A stretch of 64,000 nucleotides of DNA from Chloroflexi bacterium AL-N1 (GTDB taxonomy: Bacteria > Chloroflexota > Chloroflexia > Chloroflexales > Roseiflexaceae), in contig WYDT01000031.1 of NCBI GenBank assembly GCA_013122435.1, positions 1-64,000 on the forward strand, read 5' to 3'. Every line of letters starts with the position of its first letter. Within the stretch, counting starts at the first letter, position 1. The notes under the pieces were generated by a model that saw only the letters and a list, made by a program, of their open reading frames with translations, was not told the DNA's origin and made no database searches. A program made the position numbers and the translations under genes. Below are positions 49,160 through 56,806 of this stretch, piece after piece.

Positions 49160-49346
49160 CGTTGTTGCCCCCGCAGTAGCTGTATCATCGAATCAAATGG
49201 CTTGTAATGGCATTATAGCATAGGCATACTGATAATAGGCACTCTCGCATGAACGATACAAGTATGCCGATGACAATAGGAAAAAATGTTATTTTGAAAA
49301 AAGAAATAGTTGTGTTGAGAAAAAATACAATACTGCTCGATCAAGC

Positions 49347-50093
49347 TTACGCCATCCGCCATCCACCATCGACTGCCAGCGTTTGACCGGTAATGTACGA
49401 GGCCAGAGGTGAAGCCAGAAAGAGGATGGCCGCTGCAACCTCCTCAGGTTGACCAACCCGCTGCAACGCGATAATCCGCTCACCCCAGGTGCGCTGCTCA
49501 TCTGGTACCACATCGAGCATCTCGGTTTCGATCAGACCGGGGGCAATCGCATTTACCGTGATGTTCCACGCTGCTGCCTCACGCGAGATGGCACGTGTCA
49601 AACCCAGCACACCACCTGTGGCAGCCGAGTAATCTGACTGACAGGGCCCACCAGCCACACCATGGAGTGCCGCAACGTTCACAATACGCCCATAGCGACG
49701 CCGCATCATCGGACGTAGTACAGCCTTACAGGTATAATACACACTATCAAGATTACTCGACAACGTGTCCTTCCACTGTTCCAGAGAAAGCTGAGAAAAA
49801 GGGGTGTAGAGCGCAGTTCCCGCACAATTAATCAGCACATCGATCCGTCCCCAACGCTCCACAGTGGCTGCCACAAGAGCATCAACCGATTCGCGCTGCC
49901 GCACATCCACCTGATGAGCAACAACGTCGCCCGGCAAGCCTTCGCAGGATGCTACGGTCTCGGCAGCAGCATCGGCACGCACCCGATAGCCAGCCACGAC
50001 ACACGCGCCACGTTCTGCGAGCATACGCACAGCGGCCCGTCCAATCCCACGCGAGCCGCCGGTCACAATCACAATGTGATTACGAAAGTCCAT
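49347..50093 (-). CDS. FabG-like SDR protein lacking catalytic Ser and Lys
   Basis: A 248-residue short-chain dehydrogenase/reductase-fold protein. I start at the ATG at 50093 ([13 protein letters not shown]), which has AGGA at a workable distance; a GTG nine bases earlier is too close to it. The NAD(P) motif TGGSRGIG and the INCAG segment are intact. In the active site Tyr155 is kept (DYSAATGG), but the YxxxK lysine is threonine (residue 159, codon ACA), and the catalytic serine 13 residues before the tyrosine is alanine (residue 142, in NVAALHG). Normal ketoreductase chemistry is therefore doubtful. It begins 21 bp after fabD, in a fatty-acid gene context where automatic annotation would call it fabG. 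Confidence 0.83.
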   Translation of the reverse strand: MDFRNHIVIVTGGSRGIGRAAVRMLAERGACVVAGYRVRADAAAETVASCEGLPGDVVAHQVDVRQRESVDALVAATVERWGRIDVLINCAGTALYTPFSQLSLEQWKDTLSSNLDSVYYTCKAVLRPMMRRRYGRIVNVAALHGVAGGPCQSDYSAATGGVLGLTRAISREAAAWNITVNAIAPGLIETEMLDVVPDEQRTWGERIIALQRVGQPEEVAAAILFLASPLASYITGQTLAVDGGWRMA

Positions 50094-50113
50094 CGATAAC
50101 ACATCCTACAGTA

Positions 50114-51115
50114 TCATTCATCAGATGGTATAACTTCTTCTTCTTGTTTATCAGTTAGTTTAGCTTCTTCTTCTCGTCTTTTTTGCACAAATGCTCGTAT
50201 GTCCTGGAGGCTGCTGATATGAATCAGACGTGCTTCTGGAGCAATCCGCTTGATCAGTCCGGTGAGCACCCTTCCGGGGCCAACCTCAACAAAGGTATCC
50301 ACACCCGAAGCAACCATATGTTGAACCGATGCAATCCAACGAACCGGAGCAGTAACCTGTACAGCTAACTCCCGACGAATACGTGGCGCATACTTGAGTG
50401 GCGTTGCTGTCACATTCGATACAACCGGAACCTGAGCATTTTTAATTGACACTGTACTGGCTGCTTCAGCCAGACCCGATGCTGCCTCACGCATCAGTGG
50501 GGAATGAAACGCAGCATTGACTTTCAACGGTAGCACCCGCTTCGCACCCCGAGCACGTGCCAGATCCACTGCTTTTTCTACGGATGCAGTTGCGCCACTA
50601 ATGACAAGTTGGCCTGGTGCGTTGTAGTTTGCAATAACAACTGGTTCCTCATCCGTTGAAGCTTCATGACAGACCTGCTCTAGCATTTCATCACTCAATC
50701 CAATCACAGCCGCCATGGTTCCCTGATCGGCAGATGCCATCAACTCACCGCGACGACGCACCAACTTGAGGGCACTGGCAAAATCGAGCGCCTTTGCAGA
50801 AACAAGCGCAGAAAACTTACCCAGACTATGTCCGGCCACAAACGATGAACCGCCCGATACTATTCCAGTCGTCCGAGCCTCCATCGCCAGCACAACGAGA
50901 AGTGCGATACTTACTGTAAGAATGGCCGGTTGAGCATTCTCCGTAGCAGTCAACTTCTCTTCAGGGCCTTCAAAACATAATTCTGATAACGCAAAACCAA
51001 GCGTATCATCAGCTTCCTCAAATATGACCCGGGCAGCCGAAGATGCCTGGTAAAGATCGCGACCCATACCGACAATCTGTGAACCTTGACCTGGAAAAAC
51101 AAGTGCCGTTTTCAC
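50114..51115 (-). CDS. fabD: Malonyl-CoA:ACP transacylase
   Basis: A 333-residue FabD that loads malonyl groups onto acyl carrier protein for fatty acid synthesis. MKTALVFPGQGSQIVGMG is the canonical N-terminus. The nucleophile sits in AGHSLGKFSAL, with lysine where most FabD have glutamate after GHSLG. The catalytic histidine is in NAAFHSPLM, and VEVGPGRVLTGLIKRI closes the core. A charged tail of about 20 residues (RREEEAKLTDKQEEE) extends beyond the usual end. It is followed by the SDR gene in the same operon; a palindromic element lies about 50 bp upstream. Confidence 0.93.
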   Translation of the reverse strand: MKTALVFPGQGSQIVGMGRDLYQASSAARVIFEEADDTLGFALSELCFEGPEEKLTATENAQPAILTVSIALLVVLAMEARTTGIVSGGSSFVAGHSLGKFSALVSAKALDFASALKLVRRRGELMASADQGTMAAVIGLSDEMLEQVCHEASTDEEPVVIANYNAPGQLVISGATASVEKAVDLARARGAKRVLPLKVNAAFHSPLMREAASGLAEAASTVSIKNAQVPVVSNVTATPLKYAPRIRRELAVQVTAPVRWIASVQHMVASGVDTFVEVGPGRVLTGLIKRIAPEARLIHISSLQDIRAFVQKRREEEAKLTDKQEEEVIPSDE

Positions 51116-51161
51116 GTTATTAACCCTACCATCCTTTGTTTAGATGTTAATTTACATTGCA

Positions 51162-51180
51162 TTACACTAACGAGTGTTAG
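51162..51180. promoter_or_regulatory. Overlapping palindromes upstream of fabD
   Basis: On the minus strand the sequence CTAACACTCGTTAG is a 5-bp inverted repeat with a 4-bp spacer, and it overlaps ACACT-AACG-AGTGT. It is 47-65 bp upstream of the fabD start, where a TetR-type or FapR-like lipid regulator could bind. Position and symmetry are seen; the regulator is a guess. Confidence 0.3.
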
Positions 51181-51287
51181 ACGTAAAACATCGTTTTGTA
51201 TCGTTCTCATCGTAGCACAACTGCCACCATCAGGTAACGCAAAAGAATGACAATTCCGTCTCGCTTCACCCATGTTTCACACAAACG

Positions 51288-52295
51288 TTATCGAGCAATC
51301 AGACCCTCACGACCCCAACGCACAACCGCCGATCCCCATGTCAGACCACCACCAAAAGCGGTAAGCAGCACATGATCGCCATCTTTGATGCGGCCCTGCT
51401 CGACCGCCTCTACAAGAGCAATGGGGACACTTGCTGCTGATGTATTCCCATAGCGCTCAAGGTTAACAAAGATATTTTCGCGGGGCATTTTTAATCGTTT
51501 TGCGATGGCTTCAATAATCCGTAGATTAGCCTGATGGGGGATCACCAGCGCAATATCCGATGGCTGAAGTCCTGCCTGTTCAACGGCTTGAAGTGAAGAG
51601 GCGGCCATGTCACGAACAGCGTACTTAAAGATTTCACGCCCCTGCATGTAAACATACTGACGTCCCTCTTCGAGCAACTCAGGTGTTGTCGGCAATCGGG
51701 TACCACCTGCTTCAACCGCCATCAAATCTTCATGTTCGCCAGCAGAGCCTAACACACACGATAACTGTCCGTAGGCTTCCTGGCTTGGTTGGAGCACGAC
51801 AGCGCCTGCACCATCGCCAAAAAGCACACAGGTATTCCGATCCTGCCAATTAATATAATGGGTAAAAATATCGGCGGCAATAAATAACACATTGCGTGCA
51901 ACACCAGCACGGAGCATGCTGGTAACAACCTGGAGGCCATAAACAAAACCACTACAGGCTGCTGCAACATCAAAAGCCACGGCTCCAGCGGGAATTCCAA
52001 GATTGGCCTGCACAGTGCAAGCAGTCGCAGGAAAGGGGCGATCCGGTGTACATGTAGCCAAGACAATCAGGTCGATATCTTTTGGGGAGAGACCAGCTTG
52101 TGCTAAAGCATGTTGACCTGCTTTGGTCGCAAAAGTTGAGGTTCGTTCACCGGGTTGGGCAACACGTCGTTCACGGATGCCAGTACGTGTTTGTATCCAC
52201 TCATCGGAAGTATCTACAAACTGCTCAAGATCATCATTTGTTACTATACGTTCGGGCAATGCCATGCCCCAACCGGTAATTGCCGCATAATTCAC
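51288..52295 (-). CDS. fabH: 3-oxoacyl-ACP synthase III
   Basis: A 335-residue ketoacyl-ACP synthase III that starts fatty acid synthesis by condensing acyl-CoA with malonyl-ACP. I use the GTG at 52295 (VNYAAITGWGMALP), which has a strong GGAGG eight bases upstream; the frame extends further upstream, but that part is not FabH-like. The catalytic triad is visible: Cys in VAAACSGFVYGL near 113, His in VIPHQANLRII near 260, Asn in ERYGNTSAASVP near 290. Nearby rpmF upstream and fabD downstream match the usual bacterial lipid/ribosome cluster. Confidence 0.93.
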   Translation of the reverse strand: MNYAAITGWGMALPERIVTNDDLEQFVDTSDEWIQTRTGIRERRVAQPGERTSTFATKAGQHALAQAGLSPKDIDLIVLATCTPDRPFPATACTVQANLGIPAGAVAFDVAAACSGFVYGLQVVTSMLRAGVARNVLFIAADIFTHYINWQDRNTCVLFGDGAGAVVLQPSQEAYGQLSCVLGSAGEHEDLMAVEAGGTRLPTTPELLEEGRQYVYMQGREIFKYAVRDMAASSLQAVEQAGLQPSDIALVIPHQANLRIIEAIAKRLKMPRENIFVNLERYGNTSAASVPIALVEAVEQGRIKDGDHVLLTAFGGGLTWGSAVVRWGREGLIAR

Positions 52296-52396
52296 GATAC
52301 CATCCTCCAAGTAAGGGTGCCAGTAGAACCACTTCACATATATTACATCACTGTCTCGACACAGTATAACAATGAGCAATGGTTTGCAGCAAGAGG

Positions 52397-52433
52397 AAAG
52401 GGCTATCAGCAGATAATCCGCCAACAGCCCTTT
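52397..52433 (-). terminator. Hairpin between rpmF and fabH
   Basis: An 8-bp perfect stem (AAAGGGCT / AGCCCTTT) with a 21-nt loop lies between rpmF and the fabH start. It is followed on the minus strand by CCTCTTG, only weakly T-rich. It may attenuate or end the upstream transcript. Confidence 0.45.
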
Positions 52434-52454
52434 TAAGTATGCATTATGAGAAAA

Positions 52455-52652
52455 CTAACTCACATCCACAGAATCATCAACTTCAACAACCTGACGTCCA
52501 CGATACATGCCACATTTTTTACACATCGTATGGGCACGCGCCAACGCACCACAGCTCTGACATGTGACCAGTGTGGGGCCTTCTAAGCGCTGATTTCGGC
52601 GGCGGTTGCCACGACGATGGCGTGATACTTTTGTTTTTGGTACAGCTCCCAT
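52455..52652 (-). CDS. rpmF: 50S ribosomal protein L32
   Basis: A 65-residue bL32. The N-terminus MGAVPKTKVSRHRRGNRRR is typical. It keeps four zinc-binding cysteines: CQSC near residue 31 and CKKC near 44, so it is the zinc-containing (C+) form. It follows the DUF177 gene by 40 bp on the same strand, the standard arrangement. Confidence 0.97.
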   Translation of the reverse strand: MGAVPKTKVSRHRRGNRRRNQRLEGPTLVTCQSCGALARAHTMCKKCGMYRGRQVVEVDDSVDVS

Positions 52653-52692
52653 CGGACCATTAGCTCCTTATAGGTAACACTCTATAAATAGA

Positions 52693-53232
52693 TTAATCAA
52701 GCAAGCTTTTGAGAATACTCAATCGTTCATCCTCTTCACCGCTCGGACAATCACATGATATGTCGTTTAAATTTACACCACATGTAGGGCAAAGGCCTTT
52801 ACAATCACCCCGACACAATGCTTGCATAGGCAGTTCAATCAATGTATATTCACGAATTGCCTGCCCCACATCAACCAGATGATTCTCATTGATAAAGAAG
52901 GGATCTTCTTCATCTGGTTGAGGCAACGGAGCACCCGTGTTTACCTCGATTTTGGAATGAAATTCATCGCAAAAATGTAATGCAATCGATTGATCGACCT
53001 GATCTAAGCAGCGTGTACACAAACGTTCAACAACTCCACGAACACGCGCTTCGGTCAAAACACCACTAGGGGTACGTGTAAAACGGACATCTCCAGTGAT
53101 TTTTTGGAGACTCACGTCATTGTCCAGCGACAAATTCTCTTCGTCAAACGTATATTCGCGCCGCCCGCCTACTGGTTCACGCAGTAGTTGAGCAACGTTA
53201 AACTGCAAATCAACTTGTTTTTTTAGGTGCAT
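52693..53232 (-). CDS. DUF177 (YceD) family protein
   Basis: A 179-residue member of the DUF177/YceD family, encoded next to rpmF in most bacteria and linked to 23S rRNA and ribosome assembly. I use the start at 53232 (MHLKKQVDLQFNVAQLL); an in-frame extension of 25 residues is not family-like. Core segments are GVLTEARVRGVVERLCTRCLDQV and REYTLIELPMQALCRGDCKGLCPTCG, with two cysteine clusters that probably bind zinc. It is directly upstream of rpmF (40 bp). Confidence 0.88.
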   Translation of the reverse strand: MHLKKQVDLQFNVAQLLREPVGGRREYTFDEENLSLDNDVSLQKITGDVRFTRTPSGVLTEARVRGVVERLCTRCLDQVDQSIALHFCDEFHSKIEVNTGAPLPQPDEEDPFFINENHLVDVGQAIREYTLIELPMQALCRGDCKGLCPTCGVNLNDISCDCPSGEEDERLSILKSLLD

Positions 53233-53331
53233 ATGTATAAGCGCTCCCGCGCACAACGAAGGCACATTATAGGCTACGCCTACGGTACTGTCAAATAGTC
53301 GTAACAAACTCCGCAGGCGTAATGTTCTCGT

Positions 53332-53736
53332 TTATCGTAACGCTTTCAAGCCATTCTGCACATTTAGTGTCAGTTTTTCGAGCCGTTGTTCAAGCTCTTC
53401 AAGCACCTGGCGTGCATAATCATCAGCACCGCCACGCACATTCGTCGCATCAAGTTCTGCCTGATCAAGTAAGCGCTCCCGTTCCTCTTCAACAGCTTTT
53501 AATAAACCTTGTTCTTCCATCGCTTGATGCACACGTTGTTGTGCTTCTTGCAATAAGCGGTCTTGCTCACTCACAATACGCCGGGCTTGTTTGAGTTCTT
53601 CAGGCACCGAAACCCGCATCCGATCAATGATGTCAAGAATGCGATTCTCATCAACCATGAGTCGACCACTAAATGGGACTCGACGACCTTCAGCAAGGAC
53701 ATCTTCTAATTCATCAATTAAATCATCGAGTTCGAT
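53332..53736 (-). CDS. Coiled-coil protein of the coaD region, likely ATC start
   Basis: A mostly helical, coiled-coil protein (EELKQARRIVSEQDRLLQEAQQR, RQVLEELEQRLEKL) of the kind found near coaD in Chloroflexota; function unknown. With the first ATG at 53658 it would be 108 residues, but the frame continues upstream through a family-like N-terminus (IELDDLIDELEDVLAEGRRVP). An excellent ribosome site, AGGGGGTGAT, lies five bases before an ATC codon at 53736, and no ATG, GTG or TTG occurs between that site and the inner ATG. I therefore extend it to 134 residues with a non-canonical ATC start. The ATG at 53658 is the conservative alternative. Confidence 0.65.
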   Translation of the reverse strand: MELDDLIDELEDVLAEGRRVPFSGRLMVDENRILDIIDRMRVSVPEELKQARRIVSEQDRLLQEAQQRVHQAMEEQGLLKAVEEERERLLDQAELDATNVRGGADDYARQVLEELEQRLEKLTLNVQNGLKALR

Positions 53737-53801
53737 AGAAGATCACCCCCTATCCAATCCTACAATGTAATCATGATACAACATATTTTTACCACATCCC
53801 G

Positions 53802-54290
53802 TTACACAGAATGCCCATAGATATTCTCGACCGCTGCTGTCACATGTGGCGGCACTAACCACGAGATGTCAGCCCCGAGAGAGGCAAGTTCACGCACAGT
53901 GCTCGAACTAAACGACGTGTAGGCGTGGTCAGACATCAACATAACAATCTCGATATCAGGTGCAATCGTACGATTGATCTGCGCCATACGGAATTCCGGC
54001 TCAAAATCACTTTGACTCCGCATCCCACGCAAAATAACACGCGCTCCCATCTGCCGTGCATACTCAACTGTGAGAATAGTATAGCTGTCAACGTGCACAT
54101 ACGGCAGATCTTGGGTGGCTTCACGGAGCAATGCTAGTCGCTTAGAGACATCAAACAGAGGTTGCTTACTAATAGGCCGATCAAAAACGGCCATAATCAC
54201 CTTATCAAAGATCCGTGATGCTCTTGTTGCGATATCCAGATGTCCATTTGTAACCGGATCAAAGCTGCCTGGATAGACCGCTATCGTCAC
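53802..54290 (-). CDS. coaD: Phosphopantetheine adenylyltransferase
   Basis: A 162-residue CoaD that makes dephospho-CoA from 4'-phosphopantetheine and ATP, the penultimate step of CoA synthesis. MTIAVYPGSFDPVTNGHLDI carries the nucleotidyltransferase T/HxGH motif, and the second signature is in SFSSSTVRELASLGAD near residues 128-143. Length is standard. It lies 41 bp downstream of rsmD, the usual pairing. Confidence 0.97.
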   Translation of the reverse strand: MTIAVYPGSFDPVTNGHLDIATRASRIFDKVIMAVFDRPISKQPLFDVSKRLALLREATQDLPYVHVDSYTILTVEYARQMGARVILRGMRSQSDFEPEFRMAQINRTIAPDIEIVMLMSDHAYTSFSSSTVRELASLGADISWLVPPHVTAAVENIYGHSV

Positions 54291-54331
54291 GTCTTTTTCT
54301 CCTTAGTCCAACAAAGAAGAGGAAATGCCAA

Positions 54332-54898
54332 TTACGTTTTTGGTATCGTTTCGGGTTCATAAATGGAGAAACAAGAATCACCCAAACGGCGGTACTTGAT
54401 ACGTTTTAGTTGCCCATACGTATCCTCAAGGTCAACCCGCGGTGAGTGACCAACTATCAATATACCTTCATGATCGAGTAATCCCAACTCCGCTACTTTG
54501 CGGATAGTATCGTGAATTGCCGGATCGGCGTAGGGTGGATCCATCGTGATTATAGCATACTTTTGATCTGGTTGCACCGTCGCCAGAAACCGCTCTACAG
54601 AGAGTTGTACCACCTGCGCCCGATCCTGCAAACGAGTATGTTGCAGGTTGTCTTGAATGATCCGACAGACCTGGCTACTGCGTTCGACAAAGTCTGTCCA
54701 CTCAGCCCCACGCGAGAGACACTCGATACCAAGTGAGCCCGTTCCTGCATACAAATCAAGGACACGCCCGTGAATGGCATTATAGCCTTCGAGCACAGAG
54801 AACAGCGCCTCTTTCACCCGATCAAGCATCGGACGAGTCCCCATTCCCTTGGGTGCTTTGAGTTTATGACCTTTGGCAGAACCTGTAATAACACGCAT
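54332..54898 (-). CDS. rsmD: 16S rRNA (guanine(966)-N(2))-methyltransferase
   Basis: A 188-residue RsmD, which methylates G966 of 16S rRNA using S-adenosylmethionine. The start is placed at MRVITGSAKGHKL (54898), the conserved N-terminus; 12 upstream residues are not family-like. Motifs are RPMLDRVKEALFSVL, VLDLYAGTGSLGIECLSRGA for AdoMet, and the catalytic DPPY in IITMDPPYADPAI. It is upstream of coaD on the same strand. Confidence 0.95.
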   Translation of the reverse strand: MRVITGSAKGHKLKAPKGMGTRPMLDRVKEALFSVLEGYNAIHGRVLDLYAGTGSLGIECLSRGAEWTDFVERSSQVCRIIQDNLQHTRLQDRAQVVQLSVERFLATVQPDQKYAIITMDPPYADPAIHDTIRKVAELGLLDHEGILIVGHSPRVDLEDTYGQLKRIKYRRLGDSCFSIYEPETIPKT

Positions 54899-54940
54899 AA
54901 TAATCACAATACTGCAGCAACACAAGGCATACAAATTGTG

Positions 54941-55804
54941 CTACTGTAGCGCTTTATATATCTGCTGCATCGTCGTTTCAATAAGCATTATAGCAGTATT
55001 CACCGTACGATGATCGACATCTTGGTCTGGGTTGACTGCTGTCAATGCCAGTGCTGATATAGTACTCACTTCGCCTACCAGTTGGATGTAGTGTTGCAAT
55101 TCGCTCAACGACAATCCCTGCTCAGTTGGATAATTCACACCAGGAACCTCAACTGGATCAAGCACATCAATATCAATGTGCAAGTAGACAGAGCTATGTG
55201 CCAGCCGTTGTCGCACTTGCACCCATACTGTTTGGTCACGCTGCATCAGATATGGTGTCAGCACCAACACATTTGATGAGTCCAACGCCTGGCGCTCTGC
55301 CACATCCAGATCACGCACACCACATAACACAACCTGTGACTCGGGTATCGGTGTGGTTAATCCAATATCATTGCGGAGACTCATCAATCCACGACCAACC
55401 GCACATGCAAGGGGCATACCACCAATATAGCCACTCGGCGTGGTATCAGGTGTATTAAAATCTCCATGAGCATCAAACCAGACAATACCCGTATGCGCGG
55501 AATCATTCAAACCGGCGAGGACACCCAGTGATGTTACGCAATCGCCACCCAGCACCAGGGGAAACGACCCTGCCAAACGAGCCTGAGTAATCGCCGTGCC
55601 GACCTGCGCGTGTACCTGACCGATGCGATCCTGCTGGGTGACTCCATCTGGCACACCGTCGATCATTTCAAGTGCGACATCGGTGAAGCCAACAACCTGT
55701 AATCGCTGCATCAAATCATTATCCAACAAAAATTGAGGAGCTTTTCCCATGCCGCTGTGATAAAGATCAAGATCGTAAGGGACACCAATAATCGTCACAT
55801 GCAT
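54941..55804 (-). CDS. Arginase/agmatinase-family enzyme
   Basis: A 287-residue ureohydrolase-fold enzyme. The start at 55804 (MHVTIIGVPYD) has GAGAGG upstream. Manganese-ligand motifs are present as WFDAHGDFNTP and HIDIDVLDP. In the first motif, GGDCVTS, cysteine replaces the metal-binding histidine of classical arginases (GGDH). Because of that change the substrate (arginine, agmatine, formiminoglutamate or another guanidino compound) cannot be assigned. The gene sits 42 bp upstream of rsmD and 36 bp downstream of a phosphoesterase, and is probably co-transcribed. Confidence 0.82.
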   Translation of the reverse strand: MHVTIIGVPYDLDLYHSGMGKAPQFLLDNDLMQRLQVVGFTDVALEMIDGVPDGVTQQDRIGQVHAQVGTAITQARLAGSFPLVLGGDCVTSLGVLAGLNDSAHTGIVWFDAHGDFNTPDTTPSGYIGGMPLACAVGRGLMSLRNDIGLTTPIPESQVVLCGVRDLDVAERQALDSSNVLVLTPYLMQRDQTVWVQVRQRLAHSSVYLHIDIDVLDPVEVPGVNYPTEQGLSLSELQHYIQLVGEVSTISALALTAVNPDQDVDHRTVNTAIMLIETTMQQIYKALQ

Positions 55805-55840
55805 ATATGTATCAACCTCTCTACGATAGCGCAAATCGAG

Positions 55841-56575
55841 CTACATACCATATTCTAATCTACGAATCAAGGCCGAAGGCAACCGTGCCTCGCGCATCTG
55901 ACGTTGGGTTTTGGCGATATCATATTCAACGCGGTTCAGGCGTATGGTGTTCGCATCCGTATCCAGTAGCGCATAAGACGCCCGTGGATCTTGATCACGT
56001 GGTTGGCCAACACTCCCCGGATTAATGAAGTAACGTTGTTTTTCATCAAGCTCGATCGTTTGACCAGCTTTCAAAATCAACGCCTCATCGTGAAACTTCT
56101 GCCTGTGTTCAAAAAATACCAATGGTACATGCGAGTGACCAATAAAGCAGATCTGATGTGCAAAGAGTGCAAAATTGATCCGCGCCTGTTCACCACTCAA
56201 CATATATTCCCAGACAGGTTCACGAGGGCTGCCATGAGCCATCATAAAACGTTCATCAACCTCTTTTTTTGGTGGCAAAGACTCTAATACCATTCGGTGA
56301 TCTGCTGCTAACTGCTCGCCATTCCACAAGTTAGCAGACCGCGCATCGGGATTAAAATCATTGAGATCCACCTTTCCCAGACACGCTAAATCATGATTCC
56401 CAGCGATCATGACTGTTGCAAGTTGACGCATTGACGCCATACACTCATTGGGGCATGGCCCATAGCCAATGGTATCTCCCAGGTTCCACAATTGGTCAAA
56501 CGAACCAGCACAGGACAGGACAGTCTCAAGCGCAACATAGTTTGAATGAATGTCAGAAATGATGAGAACACGCAT
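55841..56575 (-). CDS. Calcineurin-like metallophosphoesterase (YfcE/MJ0936-like)
   Basis: A 244-residue binuclear-metal phosphoesterase. The start at 56575 (MRVLIISDIHSNYVAL) follows AGGAATG; the longer frame adds ten unlikely residues. All metallophosphatase motifs are seen: DIHSN, GDTIGYGPCP, AGNHDLA, FMMAHGSP and GHSHVP, and the end-motif region NPGSVGQPRD. It probably acts on a cyclic-nucleotide or phosphodiester substrate; the exact one is unknown. It is the first gene of the minus-strand run that continues to the arginase-family gene. Confidence 0.88.
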   Translation of the reverse strand: MRVLIISDIHSNYVALETVLSCAGSFDQLWNLGDTIGYGPCPNECMASMRQLATVMIAGNHDLACLGKVDLNDFNPDARSANLWNGEQLAADHRMVLESLPPKKEVDERFMMAHGSPREPVWEYMLSGEQARINFALFAHQICFIGHSHVPLVFFEHRQKFHDEALILKAGQTIELDEKQRYFINPGSVGQPRDQDPRASYALLDTDANTIRLNRVEYDIAKTQRQMREARLPSALIRRLEYGM

Positions 56576-56806
56576 AGTTATACATTCCTGCCTACACCCG
56601 TGCAACTACACCTACAACGGGATGTATCTAGTAGATTATGTCGACAACTTACCTTGAACAGTTATGGAGGAGAAGACGATGCAACAATAATAGGATGCAA
56701 TTCGTAATCGTGTAGTAATCGTTAGGCTTTGCAGCGACGCAATCCGAACCATATAATATGAATAGAGAACGCAATTATCAGGCTTAAAGGAGCCGCAGAA
56801 ATAATC

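Noticed and set aside
49347-50093. Ordinary fabG
   Set aside because: Two of the catalytic residues are replaced, so the enzymatic name is not supported.
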